Origin: Thalassotalea sp. 1_MG-2023
GTDB lineage: Bacteria > Pseudomonadota > Gammaproteobacteria > Enterobacterales > Alteromonadaceae
Assembly: GCF_030546745.1 (NCBI RefSeq)
Contig: NZ_JAUOPD010000006.1
Coordinates: 167,867 to 231,866, forward strand
Direction of reading: 5' to 3'
DNA length: 64,000 nucleotides
The translations under genes and the position numbers were made by a program. The first letter of the stretch is position 1, and each line of letters begins with the position of its first letter. Positions 63,925 through 64,000 of the stretch are shown in pieces. The notes under the pieces are model-generated. The model made no database searches and was not told where the DNA came from. It saw only the letters and a program-made list of their open reading frames with translations.

Positions 63925-64000
63925 TAGAGCGTGTTGATCTTTCAAGTTTGTTTTTGCAGCAATTTGTTTGGTATTTATACAAGGCAGAGCTTGTGCCGTG
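63925..64000. repeat. End of a mobile-element-like repeat, cut by the window edge
   Basis: TAGAGCGTGTTGATCTTTC at 63925-63943 matches the terminal inverted repeat of the 66-bp element at 20271 in 16 of 19 positions. The following bases differ from its core (AAGTTTGTTTTTGCAGC), so this is a related but different, possibly larger element that continues past the window. Confidence 0.6.

Noticed and set aside
1..64000. CRISPR array, prophage or intact insertion sequence
   Set aside because: No regularly spaced repeats of CRISPR length, no phage structural genes and no transposase frame were found.

Overview
This window reads as a chromosomal segment of a marine gammaproteobacterium of the Alteromonadales, most like Colwelliaceae (Colwellia/Thalassotalea). 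The evidence is an AT-rich coding style, textbook gammaproteobacterial gene strings (ygfB-pepP-ubiH-ubiI-gcvTHP, gcvA-DUF423-rlmM, rlmE-ftsH-folP-glmM, tpiA-secG-tRNA-Leu) and many TonB/ECF and type IV pilus genes. The genus is inferred from the general look of the proteins, not from a database search.

Layout. 1-3518: proline catabolism and uptake (putA, cut by the left edge; putP). 3900-11707: an iron/nutrient-type surface signalling cluster: ECF sigma, FecR-type anti-sigma and two related TonB-dependent receptors, only the second with an N-terminal signalling domain. 11802-14501: DUF4426, yggT, proC, yggS on the minus strand, divergent from pilT-pilU (14569-16749). 16810-20179: a minus-strand housekeeping run (NAD(P)-binding protein, ruvX, yqgE, gshB, rsmE). 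20510-25520: trhO, metK with MetJ-like boxes, murI, a 6S RNA gene, a membrane-anchored unknown and zapA. 25805-35801: ygfB, pepP, ubiH, ubiI, a degenerate ImmA/IrrE-like protein, and gcvT, gcvH, gcvP.

35938-40882 is an accessory insertion directly after the gcvP terminator. It has a tyrosine-recombinase remnant followed by four same-strand genes: an intact reverse transcriptase with a YVDD box, a PD-(D/E)XK nuclease-like protein overlapping it, a DUF3644 protein with a HEPN-type Rx4H motif, and a SIR2-like protein whose GTG start shares a base with the preceding TAG stop. These genes use many AGA/AGG arginine codons, unlike gcvTHP. The set is the best candidate in the window for an undescribed anti-phage system, either as one four-gene operon or as two adjacent two-gene modules.

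41037-43760 holds a small unknown, a double retropepsin-like protein, a periplasmic cyclophilin and a small secreted protein. 44057-47038 is gcvA, an alpha/beta hydrolase, DUF423 and rlmM. 47116-55666 holds the isocitrate dehydrogenase gene, two DUF3192 paralogues, xni, ppnN, a diguanylate cyclase, queF, syd, a KfrA-like coiled coil and yhbY. 55788-62059 is rlmE, ftsH, folP, glmM, tpiA, secG and tRNA-Leu(GAG). After that tRNA the expected housekeeping order stops, and two accessory genes (DUF4760-like, ClbS/DfsB-like) follow.

Two families of small inverted repeats are scattered through the window. Four perfect hairpins share the core GGGTCAGGTAC; three of them lie between convergent genes. 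A 66-bp MITE-like element occurs twice, and a third related end runs off the right edge. I saw no CRISPR array, rRNA or intact transposase.
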